Assembly (NCBI RefSeq): GCF_015291705.1
Contig: NZ_CP030050.1
Span: 6,510,001-6,574,000, forward strand
Reading direction: 5' to 3'
DNA from: Bradyrhizobium arachidis
GTDB taxonomy: Bacteria > Pseudomonadota > Alphaproteobacteria > Rhizobiales > Xanthobacteraceae
Length of the DNA stretch: 64,000 bases
The translations under genes and the position numbers were made by a program. The notes beneath the pieces were generated by a model that did not search any database, was not told where the DNA came from, and was given only the letters and a program-made list of their open reading frames with translations. This document shows, one piece after another, positions 17,813-25,778 of the stretch; position 1 is the first letter of the stretch, and each line of letters starts with the position of its first letter.

Positions 17813-18233
17813 TGAGCAGTTGTTCCAGTTCACTGAGGCGGTTGCGCAAGTCGTCGATATCCGCAACTGATTTCAGTTTCTCAATTGCGGTTGCGATTGC
17901 TTTCATTTCATCCGCTGAAATGTCGCCAGCGACAAATGCTTCCTTGATATCTTCCGGGTCCGCGCCGTGCATTTCCTGCGTTCGCGCGCTCGGAAGGCAG
18001 TAACGAAGCACCAAGATCGTTGCCCATTGCTCTTTAGCGTCCAAGGCATCGGATAAATTGGCGACGGCGCGATTGCCCATCGCGCGAACAATCTTCATCA
18101 ATTCGGCGGATTGCTTGTTGCGAGCACCAACCGGCCTCCCGGTGTTGGCCGGGCCGGATACGAAGCGGCCCCGTTCGTCCTTCGCGGCCGTTGATTTACC
18201 GTGGATAACGGAGAGGTTGGGCGGTGTGGTCAT
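17799..18233 (-). CDS. DUF5681-like protein (GRP-x-GxRNK motif), possible small-terminase relative
   Basis: 144 residues from Met at 18233. The N-terminal KDERGRFVSGPANTGRPVGARNK resembles the DUF5681 motif GRPxGxxNK found in phage- and island-encoded proteins, some next to terminase genes. A helical middle (AIATAIEKLKSVADIDDLR) ends in a short coiled-coil-like leucine-rich C-terminus, RLSELEQLLNAGK. If it is related to small terminase subunits, the element could redirect packaging by a helper phage, but this is inference. It starts 4 bp after the AlpA-like gene's stop. Confidence 0.6.
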   Translation of the reverse strand: MTTPPNLSVIHGKSTAAKDERGRFVSGPANTGRPVGARNKQSAELMKIVRAMGNRAVANLSDALDAKEQWATILVLRYCLPSARTQEMHGADPEDIKEAFVAGDISADEMKAIATAIEKLKSVADIDDLRNRLSELEQLLNAGK

Positions 18234-18237
18234 CGGT

Positions 18238-18474
18238 CTACAGCCATTCGATTGAAATTCCGCGCGACGCGCACCAGCCTGCAATTTCAGCGGTGCGGGT
18301 CATCACAGCGTTGCCGGTGCGAAAGCCTTGCGGAAAGCGATCGTGCTTGCGCCACCAACAGATATTGGAACGGCTGGCGTTCAACGCGGCGCGGACCTGT
18401 GCGGCGTCCATAGCGTCGACCGGCCGTAAGCAAATCGAGCTAGGAAGTTTCACAGGGCCGCGCGCGTTCGCCAT
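18238..18474 (-). CDS. Probable AlpA/excisionase-type helix-turn-helix protein
   Basis: 78 residues from Met at 18474. The central AQVRAALNASRSNICWWRK followed by DRFPQGFRTGNAV resembles the MerR-like winged helix of AlpA-type regulators, where an F-P-x motif marks the wing, and ends with AEIAGWCASRG. Such proteins control integrase and early gene expression in P4-like elements, or act as excisionases. It lies between the 258-residue gene (5-bp gap) and the DUF5681-like gene (4-bp gap). Confidence 0.6.
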   Translation of the reverse strand: MANARGPVKLPSSICLRPVDAMDAAQVRAALNASRSNICWWRKHDRFPQGFRTGNAVMTRTAEIAGWCASRGISIEWL

Positions 18475-18479
18475 GGTGA

Positions 18480-19256
18480 TTAGGCCTGCCGCGTGATCAG
18501 ATCGAATGCCTGTCCGACCGGGCACTGACACGCGATCGAAACATAAGCGATGCAGTCGCGTGCAATTTGCGAGCAGTTCTCGATTTTCTTCGTTAGAGCG
18601 CGGACAGCGGCAATCATCGCTTTTGCCTCGCTTTCAACGGCATCGTTGTTGATGCCGCTCGGGATCGGATTATCTGGCTTGGCGATTGCGGGATACTTTG
18701 ATGCAATCCCGTATTTGCTGGCGTAGGACAGCATCAGATAACGATCCATGATTGCCGATTGCGCGTTGTCGGGCAGGATCGAAAGTGCGTCCACTTCGAC
18801 GAGGCCTTGCAACTGTGGAAGGGTGGCATTCGATGCAAACCTGATCTGGTCAGCGATCGTTGGCGCGGTATCGAACATCTGAACGGCCCGCTGCCGAATT
18901 GCCGCTGTGGCAACTGTGCTTGCCGGGACCGCGCCAAGGTCTGCAACGACTTTCTTATTTTCCCGTGCCGCCGCGCCAACCGCATCAACGAAGCCCGCAT
19001 ATGGGCTCCCGAGCAGGCCAGGAACGGCTTTCATCATGTGCGGCCCAATGAGTTCCGGCAGCAGAGTGGAGGAAGCGCGTGCGGCCTCGCCGTTGAGCAG
19101 CGTGTAGGCGGCAAGCAACCTAGCGGCGGGCTGATCGACACCGGGCGGCAAATCTTCGGGAATGAACAGCAACTGTGTCTGATTGGTATCGGCATTCGTC
19201 ATCGAAAGCATGGGACCGCGCGGGGTCTCGGTTGATCCAGATCGAAGTGCAGCCAT
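18480..19256 (-). CDS. Unknown 258-residue protein, first gene of leftward operon
   Basis: 258 residues from Met at 19256, preceded by AAAGGA at 8 bases. Largely helical and Ala-rich, with a Pro-containing stretch FIPEDLPPGVDQPAARLL near the N-terminus and two Cys pairs at the C-terminus (ENCSQIARDC and SIACQCPVG). No family is recognised. As the first gene downstream of the repeat-rich region it heads the operon of seven leftward genes. Its product could be a major element-specific protein; function unknown. Confidence 0.7.
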   Translation of the reverse strand: MAALRSGSTETPRGPMLSMTNADTNQTQLLFIPEDLPPGVDQPAARLLAAYTLLNGEAARASSTLLPELIGPHMMKAVPGLLGSPYAGFVDAVGAAARENKKVVADLGAVPASTVATAAIRQRAVQMFDTAPTIADQIRFASNATLPQLQGLVEVDALSILPDNAQSAIMDRYLMLSYASKYGIASKYPAIAKPDNPIPSGINNDAVESEAKAMIAAVRALTKKIENCSQIARDCIAYVSIACQCPVGQAFDLITRQA

Positions 19257-19642
19257 TTCAAAATCCTTTCGGGTGTCCGGTTCGCGTCCAACGTTCAAAG
19301 CGCGTCGCGCGGTGCTCAATGACTAGATGCTTCGTAGTATTCTGGCAAGTATTAAGGTGTTGTAATTACTCGCGATATTCACAGCTAAACCAAACTAGAC
19401 CATCGCAATACTGATCTAAATGTAAGCCGCAAATAATCACGAAGTATTTCTGCATGATCATCGCTTGACCACGGCGACATCAACGCAACGATCATCGCTA
19501 TCTAGGTTGGTAGATTGGTCGCGCGGACCATCGCTAATGAATTGAAATGATTCAGCGTGTGGCTGAGGGGAGTACAGCCGCGCTGATCGGACGGGCGGCT
19601 AATTTGTCGATCTCATAATTATGGAAATTATGGGCGGTGGTC

Positions 19643-19784
19643 GTGACCCAGGTGACCCATGGTCTGTACCGCTAGGGAAAATTGGACGTGCTGCGGCCTT
19701 ACATGGTTCACATGGTTCACATGGTTCACAGGCACTGAAGTATAAGGGGTTTTGCGTGAACCATCAGTGAGCCATGTGAACCAT
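19643..19784. repeat. Cluster of 9-bp direct and inverted iterons, candidate ori
   Basis: Three perfect tandem copies of ACATGGTTC at 19701-19727, then inverted copies GTGAACCAT at 19756-19764 and 19776-19784 with a variant GTGAGCCAT at 19767-19775. Two weaker variants, GTGACCCAG and GTGACCCAT, lie at 19643-19660. Replication proteins of the P4 alpha type bind short iterons of GGTGAACA type next to their own gene; the GTGAAC core here is similar. Function as an origin is inferred. Confidence 0.65.
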
Positions 19785-19863
19785 CAGCCCGTCCGAAAGA
19801 ACGAATTCCAAAATTACTGATCGCTAGCGCTAAATTATAGAAGGGACGCCTGAACGCGCGCAG

Positions 19864-19892
19864 CAAAAAGCCCGGCTGTTACACCGGGCTTT
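19864..19892 (-). terminator. Rho-independent terminator of the primase-helicase gene
   Basis: Stem AAAGCCCGG (19867-19875) with CCGGGCTTT (19884-19892), 8-base loop. On the minus strand the stem is followed by TTTGCTG in an extended T-rich run. It is 22 bases past the stop codon. Confidence 0.8.
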
Positions 19893-19914
19893 GCGATGAT
19901 CGATCGCGTTGATG

Positions 19915-22137
19915 CTAGTGCATGAGCACCCATACATTGCCGGTTCGCGTGTGATCCGGTTTCAATCCGATCTTTTTTAGCGCGTTTCCAATGCGTCGAT
20001 TTGTGCGGGTATCCAGCGGATTGAAGGCGATGCCCAACTCATCACACACGTTTTGCATGGTGATCGGTTTGTTCTGCAAGGTCATCTTTCCATAGGCTTC
20101 GCGAACGCTCCCTTCTAAAGGATCAGCGCTGATCAAGATCGCTTCCGCTGTGCTAGATGTTTTCGGTGCTTGCATCGGAATGTCGCCGCGTTCGATCGGG
20201 TACGTCATCAACCAATCGGTGACGTGCGCCAATCCATTACCAGCACCCAATAGATAGTGACCGTAAAACCATTTGAAATATGCATCGTTCATTCCACGAA
20301 GCATCTTGTCTTCCGGTCTTTGGAGCGCGGAAAAGAATGGCGCGTAGCGCCGTTCATCCTGCGTGAACGGTATGGCCTCTTTGTAGTTGGTGAAGAAAAT
20401 CCAGTTCGCAAAGTTGTCGTCTATAATTTGATTGGCGCCTTTGCCTTCAATCTCGATTTTTATTTCGGTAATCATCGGCTTGAGTTTTTCGGTTAGGCCG
20501 CGCTTGTCGCGCGTATCAATCTCATCGACGACGATGAAAAGCTTTTCGCTCATCCACGCGTTGAACTTTGCGCCGCTATCTGCCAATTGGTCAGCTTTTG
20601 GTTGACAGGTGTAGTGATCGCCGATCGCGTATTCCATCACCCATTTGACCGAATTCTTACCCGCGCCGGGCGTCGATTGGATTAGCGGTGCCCATGGGAT
20701 TTTGTAGCCGGGGTATTTCACGTTGTGTGCGAGGTAATCGAGCAACAATTTTCGGTCGTTCGCATTCGGAAACAAAGCGGCGAGGTGGTTGAGCCACGGC
20801 GCAACGTCGCCGGGAACGGCATGAACGATGACCGGCTTATAGGTGTTGTAACCGTCACGCCCGCGCCCGTCCTGAATGATCGCGCCATGCGGCTTTGACG
20901 GCACAAAGCGCGTGTGATCAACCTTTGGAATGGTTGAGTTGGTTGAGCCGATCGCCGCTTCCCATGGATCGCTGCCGGTCTTGCCAATTTCATCAATGAT
21001 GAATTTCTTGCCTTTGTATTTGGCGTTGAATTTCGTTTGGTTCATGAACCGCCCGGTAGGCGTGAGGATTTCGCCACGACTTTCGATCAGAACGCAGTCG
21101 GCGAAATATACGGCTTGCTCTTGCGCGGTTAGCAATGACCCGAGTTTTGGCACCGGCAATCCGATATGGGGAAGCGACGGCATTGGATTTCGTTCACCGA
21201 ACAGTCGCAAAGCGTGCAAATGTCCGTTACGGCGTTCGATTGAGGGCCACCCTATTTGGGTGTGGCGGAGACTATCCCAGTGTTTCACGTTTTCGGCGGG
21301 ATTGTTGCGATCGTATCGCTCGCACCATTTCAGGAATACGTTTCGCAATTCGTTCTTATCAGCAAACCAGTTCCAAGCGGCTTGTTTGATCGCGGCCATG
21401 AACGAAATCCATTGGCCGCGATCCATTGCATTCGGATCATGCAAGCTGAGTGCATAAGCGATCCAATCCCTGCCCGGTGCGGTCAACGATGGTTCACCTA
21501 GCTCATGCCTGTCGCCGCTTGTGTTCGTGACATCAACGGTTGCCAATGCGATTTCGAGAATACCGGGGTCGATCGGTTTTCCATAGTTGCTCAACGCCCA
21601 ACACGTAACTAGGTGCGGTTCAGCCTTGCGATGAAAGAAGCCGGGCAATCGCAGCACGCGCGACGGATCGGTTACGCGTTTGTCGCTGTCGAAATACTGG
21701 ATCAATTTCCGCTGCAATAGCGTGAAGCGGTCGCGATCAAGGTGTTGATGCGTTTGCCAGTATACATGCAGCTTGCCGGGCGACGTTTGGACGGCGAACG
21801 AGGGCGCCGGGTTGAATTGCGTTGCGCGTTCGTAATTCTGTTGCGCGCTCAGATTATCTAGGTCTATGGCCTGACAACGAATTGTTTTGACGTTGGCGAT
21901 CTCACGCCCGCGACCGTCCATTTCCGAGATGTTCGCGAAGATGCCGTAGCCAAGATCGTTCCACGCGCACAACTCTGGAAAGAGGTCAGGAAGCGTCCCG
22001 CGTCTCGGGATCGCTGCAACGGTATCGTCGCGATCATGGATCGCGCGTGCATCAATCAAGGTTGTGTTGGGATCGCCTTGACACAAGGCGCTGATAAACG
22101 CGAAGGCTTGATCGTAGTTCTGCCGTGGTGTAGACAT
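19915..22137 (-). CDS. Primase-helicase: AEP/RepB-type primase plus SF3-like helicase (DUF5906 type)
   Basis: 740 residues from Met at 22137, with AAGAAAG upstream; an alternative ATG lies 27 bases earlier. The N-terminal archaeo-eukaryotic primase-like domain has catalytic-type AIDLDN (Asp92, Asp94), SPGKLHVYW (His124) and DPSRVLRLPGFFHRK. The C-terminal helicase domain has Walker A STPGAGKNS (Lys494) and Walker B LFIVVDEID (533-541), then FFTNYKEAIPF as a sensor. A winged-helix-like end contains NRRIGNALKKIGLKPDH. Such fusions start replication of P4-like satellites, phages and plasmids at their own origin. The iteron cluster lies just downstream. Confidence 0.9.
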   Translation of the reverse strand: MSTPRQNYDQAFAFISALCQGDPNTTLIDARAIHDRDDTVAAIPRRGTLPDLFPELCAWNDLGYGIFANISEMDGRGREIANVKTIRCQAIDLDNLSAQQNYERATQFNPAPSFAVQTSPGKLHVYWQTHQHLDRDRFTLLQRKLIQYFDSDKRVTDPSRVLRLPGFFHRKAEPHLVTCWALSNYGKPIDPGILEIALATVDVTNTSGDRHELGEPSLTAPGRDWIAYALSLHDPNAMDRGQWISFMAAIKQAAWNWFADKNELRNVFLKWCERYDRNNPAENVKHWDSLRHTQIGWPSIERRNGHLHALRLFGERNPMPSLPHIGLPVPKLGSLLTAQEQAVYFADCVLIESRGEILTPTGRFMNQTKFNAKYKGKKFIIDEIGKTGSDPWEAAIGSTNSTIPKVDHTRFVPSKPHGAIIQDGRGRDGYNTYKPVIVHAVPGDVAPWLNHLAALFPNANDRKLLLDYLAHNVKYPGYKIPWAPLIQSTPGAGKNSVKWVMEYAIGDHYTCQPKADQLADSGAKFNAWMSEKLFIVVDEIDTRDKRGLTEKLKPMITEIKIEIEGKGANQIIDDNFANWIFFTNYKEAIPFTQDERRYAPFFSALQRPEDKMLRGMNDAYFKWFYGHYLLGAGNGLAHVTDWLMTYPIERGDIPMQAPKTSSTAEAILISADPLEGSVREAYGKMTLQNKPITMQNVCDELGIAFNPLDTRTNRRIGNALKKIGLKPDHTRTGNVWVLMH

Positions 22138-22178
22138 GCTCAGTCTTTCTTGATCGGAAGGCATCGGAAGTGGTTAAA

Positions 22179-22207
22179 GGCCGAGCGGTTCGCGACACCG
22201 CTCGGCC
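22179..22207 (-). terminator. Rho-independent terminator of the 63-residue gene
   Basis: Perfect 10-bp stem GGCCGAGCGG / CCGCTCGGCC with a 9-base loop. On the minus strand it is followed by TTTAACC. It lies between the small gene and the primase-helicase start. Confidence 0.75.
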
Positions 22208-22215
22208 TCTTCGTT

Positions 22216-22407
22216 TCAGGCAGCCTCAAGGGCTTTGCGCGCGGTGTGGGCGGCTTCAAGCACGCCCCGGAAGACTTCCGGCCCGGCCACGCTGGCGCGC
22301 TCCAGCATCGTATCAATGGCAGCCAGGGCGACTTTCTTGCTTGCCTGCCGTTCGATGCGCCGACGCGCTTGATACTCTCGAAAATATGCGTTCCTGTTTT
22401 CTGACAT
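22216..22407 (-). CDS. Small basic helical protein of the element
   Basis: 63 residues starting MSENRNAYFREYQARRRIER, with an excellent GGAGG five bases before the ATG. The Arg-rich N-terminus YFREYQARRR resembles N-terminal motifs of small phage and plasmid DNA-binding proteins, followed by Ala-rich helices ending in TARKALEAA. No family can be named with confidence. Its own terminator separates it from the primase-helicase gene, so it may be expressed independently. Confidence 0.75.
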   Translation of the reverse strand: MSENRNAYFREYQARRRIERQASKKVALAAIDTMLERASVAGPEVFRGVLEAAHTARKALEAA

Positions 22408-22771
22408 GCCGCCTCCGTTGGTGTTAGGTCACGGTGACAACAGTCATCAGTGCTTCGTGCACAGCGCGCAAGGCGGCGAAAACGTGCGCTGCACTGTCCC
22501 GCACGGTCCTGCACGGATCAGACGAAAACTTTCCACAGCGCCGTTCGATCGGCGATGACGGCTGATCCCATGTCAGCCAAGGATCGCAGAAATTCCCGTG
22601 AATTATAGAGCTTGCGAGCTTGCGCTTGCGTCGTACCTGCCAATCCGCGCGCCGTCCCGGCGTTGCGAGTAGCGCGGCGACAGGTTTATCGGATGGCCTG
22701 TTCAACGAAAGGGGTGCTGGCCAACGCATCGGTAGGTTGTATAGTCGCCTTTTTGGATTTGAGGCGGGGAA
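22408..22771. other. Divergent spacer with coding-like remnants
   Basis: Between the small minus-strand gene and the divergent plus-strand gene no standard gene is clear. On the minus strand a TTG-started frame at 22518-22643 encodes 41 residues ending SAVIADRTALWKVFV, and a GTG-started frame just after it at 22424-22501 encodes AAHVFAALRAVHEALM. Both look coding-like but are in different phases, which could be two tiny genes or one frameshifted remnant. Promoters for the divergent genes must also be here. Confidence 0.4.
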
Positions 22772-23839
22772 ATGGACGAGGCCAAGGACGCGAGTGCCAA
22801 GGGCACTCGCCAAGCATTCCAAGTTGCCTATCACGGGGACGACCCGGACGACCATACGATCGGTGTTGAGGCGCTGGTCCCAGCGTTGAGGGGATTCGAT
22901 CGGCTTGTCCGGGAATCGAACGCAATTCTCAACGGCGATCGGTCGCGAATGCGGGTGGTTGTCGCCTCAGACTTCGAGCACAAATGCTTCCATATCAACT
23001 TCGATGTTATCCAGCACGCGATCGAGGTGACGAAGACATTTTTGCAAGATGATTACGTCAAGACTGCGAAGGACATCCTTCAAGTAATTGGCGTAATTCG
23101 CAGCGTGGCCGGTACTACTTCGTTGCTCGACTATTTGAAATGGAAGAAGAACAATCAAGTTGAAACGACTAAGCCGTCCGAAGCGGCAAGACCTGCCGAT
23201 GGACGGCAAACCCACGTTACCATTCAAATTGTTGGCGGTGAGCGCAATACGATCAACGTTCACCCCGATGTTTTGAAGCTAGCGGAAAACCATCGTGTTC
23301 TAAGCGCGGTTAAAGACACTCTTGCGCCTATTGAGATGCATGAGGCGTCACGCCTTGAATTTCGTGATGATGCTAAGCTTGTTTCGAGCATCGATGAAAC
23401 TGATGTTCGCGATATCGTCCTTGCAGCTGACGCGCCCAAGAACATAGAGGACCCCCCCGAAGAGCCACCCCCGGAGACGATCGTTGCAACGCTCTTTGTA
23501 TATTCACCCGTTTTCGACGAAAAGGCGGAGCGTTGGCGATTTGTGTATGGGGACAAGCACATCTATGCCGACATCAGCGAAACGTCGATCGGAGTAGATG
23601 CTTGGACTCGCGGTGGTTCGTTCAGGGATGATCGCTATCGAGTACGAATGGAGGTGACGCCTCCGGCGACGCCAAACGGCGAAGTTCACTATAAAATAGT
23701 TGAAGTGTTGGAATTCACATCTGCGTCCCAACAACCCGGGCTTCCATTGCCCGTACCCAAACAACGAAAGCGACGCGCACAAAAGGCAACAAAGAAAGCA
23801 TCCAAATCGAAGTCGAAGGGGCCAAGCAGACGGTCCTGA
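22772..23839 (+). CDS. Unknown 355-residue element protein with Lys/Arg-rich tail
   Basis: 355 residues, preceded by GAGGCGGGG. The N-terminal part, with GDDPDDHTIGVEALVPALRG and FDVIQHAIEVTKTFL, is alpha/beta. A middle part contains VTIQIVGGERNTINV. A Pro-rich hinge (DPPEEPPPET, about 235) leads to a beta-rich domain with FVYSPVFDEKAERWRF and VDAWTRGGSFRDDRYRV. The last 26 residues are almost all basic. No domain is recognised. It is one of only two plus-strand genes in the element and may be cargo, perhaps a nucleic-acid-binding or defence protein (inference). Confidence 0.75.
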   Translation: MDEAKDASAKGTRQAFQVAYHGDDPDDHTIGVEALVPALRGFDRLVRESNAILNGDRSRMRVVVASDFEHKCFHINFDVIQHAIEVTKTFLQDDYVKTAKDILQVIGVIRSVAGTTSLLDYLKWKKNNQVETTKPSEAARPADGRQTHVTIQIVGGERNTINVHPDVLKLAENHRVLSAVKDTLAPIEMHEASRLEFRDDAKLVSSIDETDVRDIVLAADAPKNIEDPPEEPPPETIVATLFVYSPVFDEKAERWRFVYGDKHIYADISETSIGVDAWTRGGSFRDDRYRVRMEVTPPATPNGEVHYKIVEVLEFTSASQQPGLPLPVPKQRKRRAQKATKKASKSKSKGPSRRS

Positions 23840-23994
23840 TTGTCTAGGGTGCGTCTCATAAATCCGCAATGTCTGCTTTGCCCCTATAGCGACCGACTTC
23901 GTGCGGCAGCGCAATATGTCGCGGTGGGGCCAGAAGGGGACAGCCTAAGGTCATCATTAGCGGGTGTTAGTGAGGCAACGCCGAGTCTCATCAG

Positions 23995-24225
23995 CTATTG
24001 TCCGGGGCCCGCGTTCGCTTCCGCAAGCACCTGGTCGCGTAAGACCATGGGGCGACGTTCGCCGCGCTGGGCTAGCTCGATGACTCTCACAGCGATGATC
24101 TCGCGAGCCCGCGCGTCGCCATTGATACGAAGACGATGGCAGACTTCCTCACAAGCCAGGGACATCGCCTCAATATCGTCAGGCTCGAACGCGCCGGCTG
24201 ATACGAACGGAAGGATGACACCCAT
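23995..24225 (-). CDS. Conserved small protein of unknown function (rhizobial type)
   Basis: 76 residues from ATG at 24225, preceded by AGAGGAG at seven bases. FVSAGAFEPDDIEAMSLACE, a middle ARAREIIAVRVIELAQRGER and the C-terminal LRDQVLAEA fit a short helical protein that is frequent in Bradyrhizobium genomes, often in several copies; I know this type only as hypothetical. It stands alone on the minus strand between two plus-strand genes. Confidence 0.75.
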   Translation of the reverse strand: MGVILPFVSAGAFEPDDIEAMSLACEEVCHRLRINGDARAREIIAVRVIELAQRGERRPMVLRDQVLAEANAGPGQ

Positions 24226-24435
24226 AATTCAGCTCCTCTGTTACTGGGACGCCTCTTGGTTCGGCATCTCCATAACGAACGAGTCTGCGCACATTTGGAG
24301 CCGAAGTCTGAGCTTTAGTGCTCACTTGGCCGCCGGGGACACGTGCCACGACACTGCCACCGACATCCGGGCCGGGTTTCCCTGATGTTCGGTTTGCCCT
24401 AGAATGAAGCCAGTTGATAATTAAAGGCGGGAAGC

Positions 24436-25128
24436 GTGGCCAAGGTAACGAAGAAGCAGCCCTTCGACGTCCAGGAGTTCCTCCACACCGTGGCCTCGGG
24501 GAGGACCGTTTCAAACTATCGGAAGAATCGGAAGGTCTTCTCTCAGGGAGACCCCGGTGATGCGGTCTTCTACATTCAGGAGGGCAAGGTCAAGGTCTGC
24601 GTCGTCTCCGAGCAGGGCAAGGAGGCGGTCGTCGCGCTCCACGGAAATGGGGACTTCTTCGGAGAGAGCTGCCTAAATGGGCATCCGCTGCGGGTGGCGA
24701 CGGTCGTGACGGTGACGGAGTGCGTCATCATGCGGCTCGAGAAGGCAGCCATCGTGCGTGTGCTCCGCGACGAGCCGAAGTTCTCTGAGATGTTTATGGC
24801 TCACCTGTTGTCTAGGAACGCCCGAGTCGAGGAGGACTTGGTCGACCAACTTTTTAATTCCAGTGAGAAGCGTCTGGCGAGAGTGCTGCTCCTGATGGCC
24901 AACTTCGGCAAGGAGAGTAAGCCCGAGCCGGTCATAACGAAGATAAGCCAAGAGACACTTGCGGAGATGGTCGGGACCACAAGGTCGCGCGTCAGCATGT
25001 TCATGAACAAGTTCCGCAAGCTTGGGTTTATCAAATACAACGGATCACTGGAGGTCCATAATTCCCTGCTGAACGTGGTCTTGCACGACAGTCCTCACTT
25101 GAGGAAGCGTGCCGAAAAGGAAAAGTAA
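24436..25128 (+). CDS. Crp/Fnr-family transcription regulator
   Basis: 230 residues from a GTG start with GGCGGGAAG before it. The N-terminal cyclic-nucleotide-binding-like beta barrel includes RKVFSQGDPGDAVFYIQEG and NGDFFGESCL; the C-terminal winged helix has ISQETLAEMVGTTRSRVSMF as recognition region. The Cys residues needed for an Fnr iron-sulfur cluster are not at the N-terminus, and the Arg of the cAMP phosphate-binding cassette is not evident, so the ligand is open. The short N-terminal extension is Lys-rich. It lies alone in the element and could regulate element or host genes. Confidence 0.9.
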   Translation: MAKVTKKQPFDVQEFLHTVASGRTVSNYRKNRKVFSQGDPGDAVFYIQEGKVKVCVVSEQGKEAVVALHGNGDFFGESCLNGHPLRVATVVTVTECVIMRLEKAAIVRVLRDEPKFSEMFMAHLLSRNARVEEDLVDQLFNSSEKRLARVLLLMANFGKESKPEPVITKISQETLAEMVGTTRSRVSMFMNKFRKLGFIKYNGSLEVHNSLLNVVLHDSPHLRKRAEKEK

Positions 25129-25358
25129 GCTATACATTCCCGACGTTGCGCCTCTCTGGCCTAGCTTCCGCACCAGCATGGACCATTCGATTCTTCCAGC
25201 TAGCCGCTTGTGAATCTGGCGGCCCCACGTCCGGTTCGGCTCAAAAGCTGACCTCCGCATGTTGCAGGAGCTTTGTCCGTGCACCGCCTAGCAGCAGACA
25301 TCGGGGTGCTCCAGGGGATGGTCGGCTACGGGCCAGAAAGCGACATCTGAAATGAAAG

Positions 25359-25380
25359 AGGCCGCCAACTGAGGCGACCT
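25359..25380 (-). terminator. Probable terminator of the two small genes
   Basis: Stem AGGCCGCC / GGCGACCT with one G-T mispair and a 6-base loop; on the minus strand it is followed by CTTTCATTTC. It overlaps the stop codon of the 79-residue gene. Confidence 0.55.
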
Positions 25381-25618
25381 AGTCGGCAAGCTTGTAGACG
25401 TCGCCGGGCTTGAGTTTTACCTCTCGAAACAGGCGTCGCTGCCTTTCCGTCAAATTGGCGGGCAACACTTGCGCTGTCCACCCTTCCGGCACAGCGGTAA
25501 GAACCAAGGTCAACGCTTGATCCGGCTTAGCCAGAGCCAGCCACAATTCCTTCTTCGGTTCCGGGTCGTCCGAAGCCACTTCAACGATTGTTAATTCGTC
25601 GCCGAATGACTCTGCCAT
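25379..25618 (-). CDS. Conserved small acidic protein of unknown function
   Basis: 79 residues beginning MAESFGDELTIVEVASDD. The body (LWLALAKPDQALTLVLTAVPEGW) looks like a small beta protein and the C-terminus ends VKLKPGDVYKLAD. I do not recognise a named family. It lies 10 bp downstream of the 49-residue Cys-containing gene, probably in the same transcript. Confidence 0.7.
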   Translation of the reverse strand: MAESFGDELTIVEVASDDPEPKKELWLALAKPDQALTLVLTAVPEGWTAQVLPANLTERQRRLFREVKLKPGDVYKLAD

Positions 25619-25628
25619 GCCAACCGTC

Positions 25629-25778
25629 CTACTCTCCGGGGTGTAGGATTTTCTTTTGTGCTTCCAAGTCCCCGATCAGCCGCTTGATGCCTTCAAGGGT
25701 TTGCGGATCGGTGACGCGTTGGCTCAAGTCGTGGTAGTGAGCGATCCGCTCGTCAAGGGGCTTGCACTTTTCGCACAT
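25629..25778 (-). CDS. 49-residue protein with N-terminal CxxC motif
   Basis: The frame runs from ATG at 25778 to TAG at 25629, with GGAG seven bases upstream. The N-terminus MCEKCKPLDERIAHY has a CxxC pair; the rest is a charged amphipathic helix pair (TLEGIKRLIGDLEAQKKIL) ending in HPGE. Small proteins of this pattern occur in Bradyrhizobium genomes without known function; a metal or redox role for the CxxC is only a guess. Codon use matches neighbouring genes, and the 79-residue gene follows at 10 bp. Confidence 0.75.
   Translation of the reverse strand: MCEKCKPLDERIAHYHDLSQRVTDPQTLEGIKRLIGDLEAQKKILHPGE

Larger units (their letters stand above)
19257..19914. other. Non-coding region of the element with iteron-like repeats (putative replication origin)
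   Basis: No convincing gene lies in these 658 bases. The region is A/T-rich on the left (19360-19450), contains ATCATCGCT repeated near 19458, 19492 and a CCATCGCTAAT at about 19540, and a CATAATTATGGAAATTATGG stretch at about 19613-19633. On the right it holds the 9-bp repeat cluster annotated separately. The position between a leftward operon and the primase-helicase gene fits an origin and promoter region. Confidence 0.6.

Noticed and set aside
19643..19784. CRISPR array from the tandem ACATGGTTC repeats
   Set aside because: Units are 9 bp without unique spacers and there are inverted copies; no cas genes are near.
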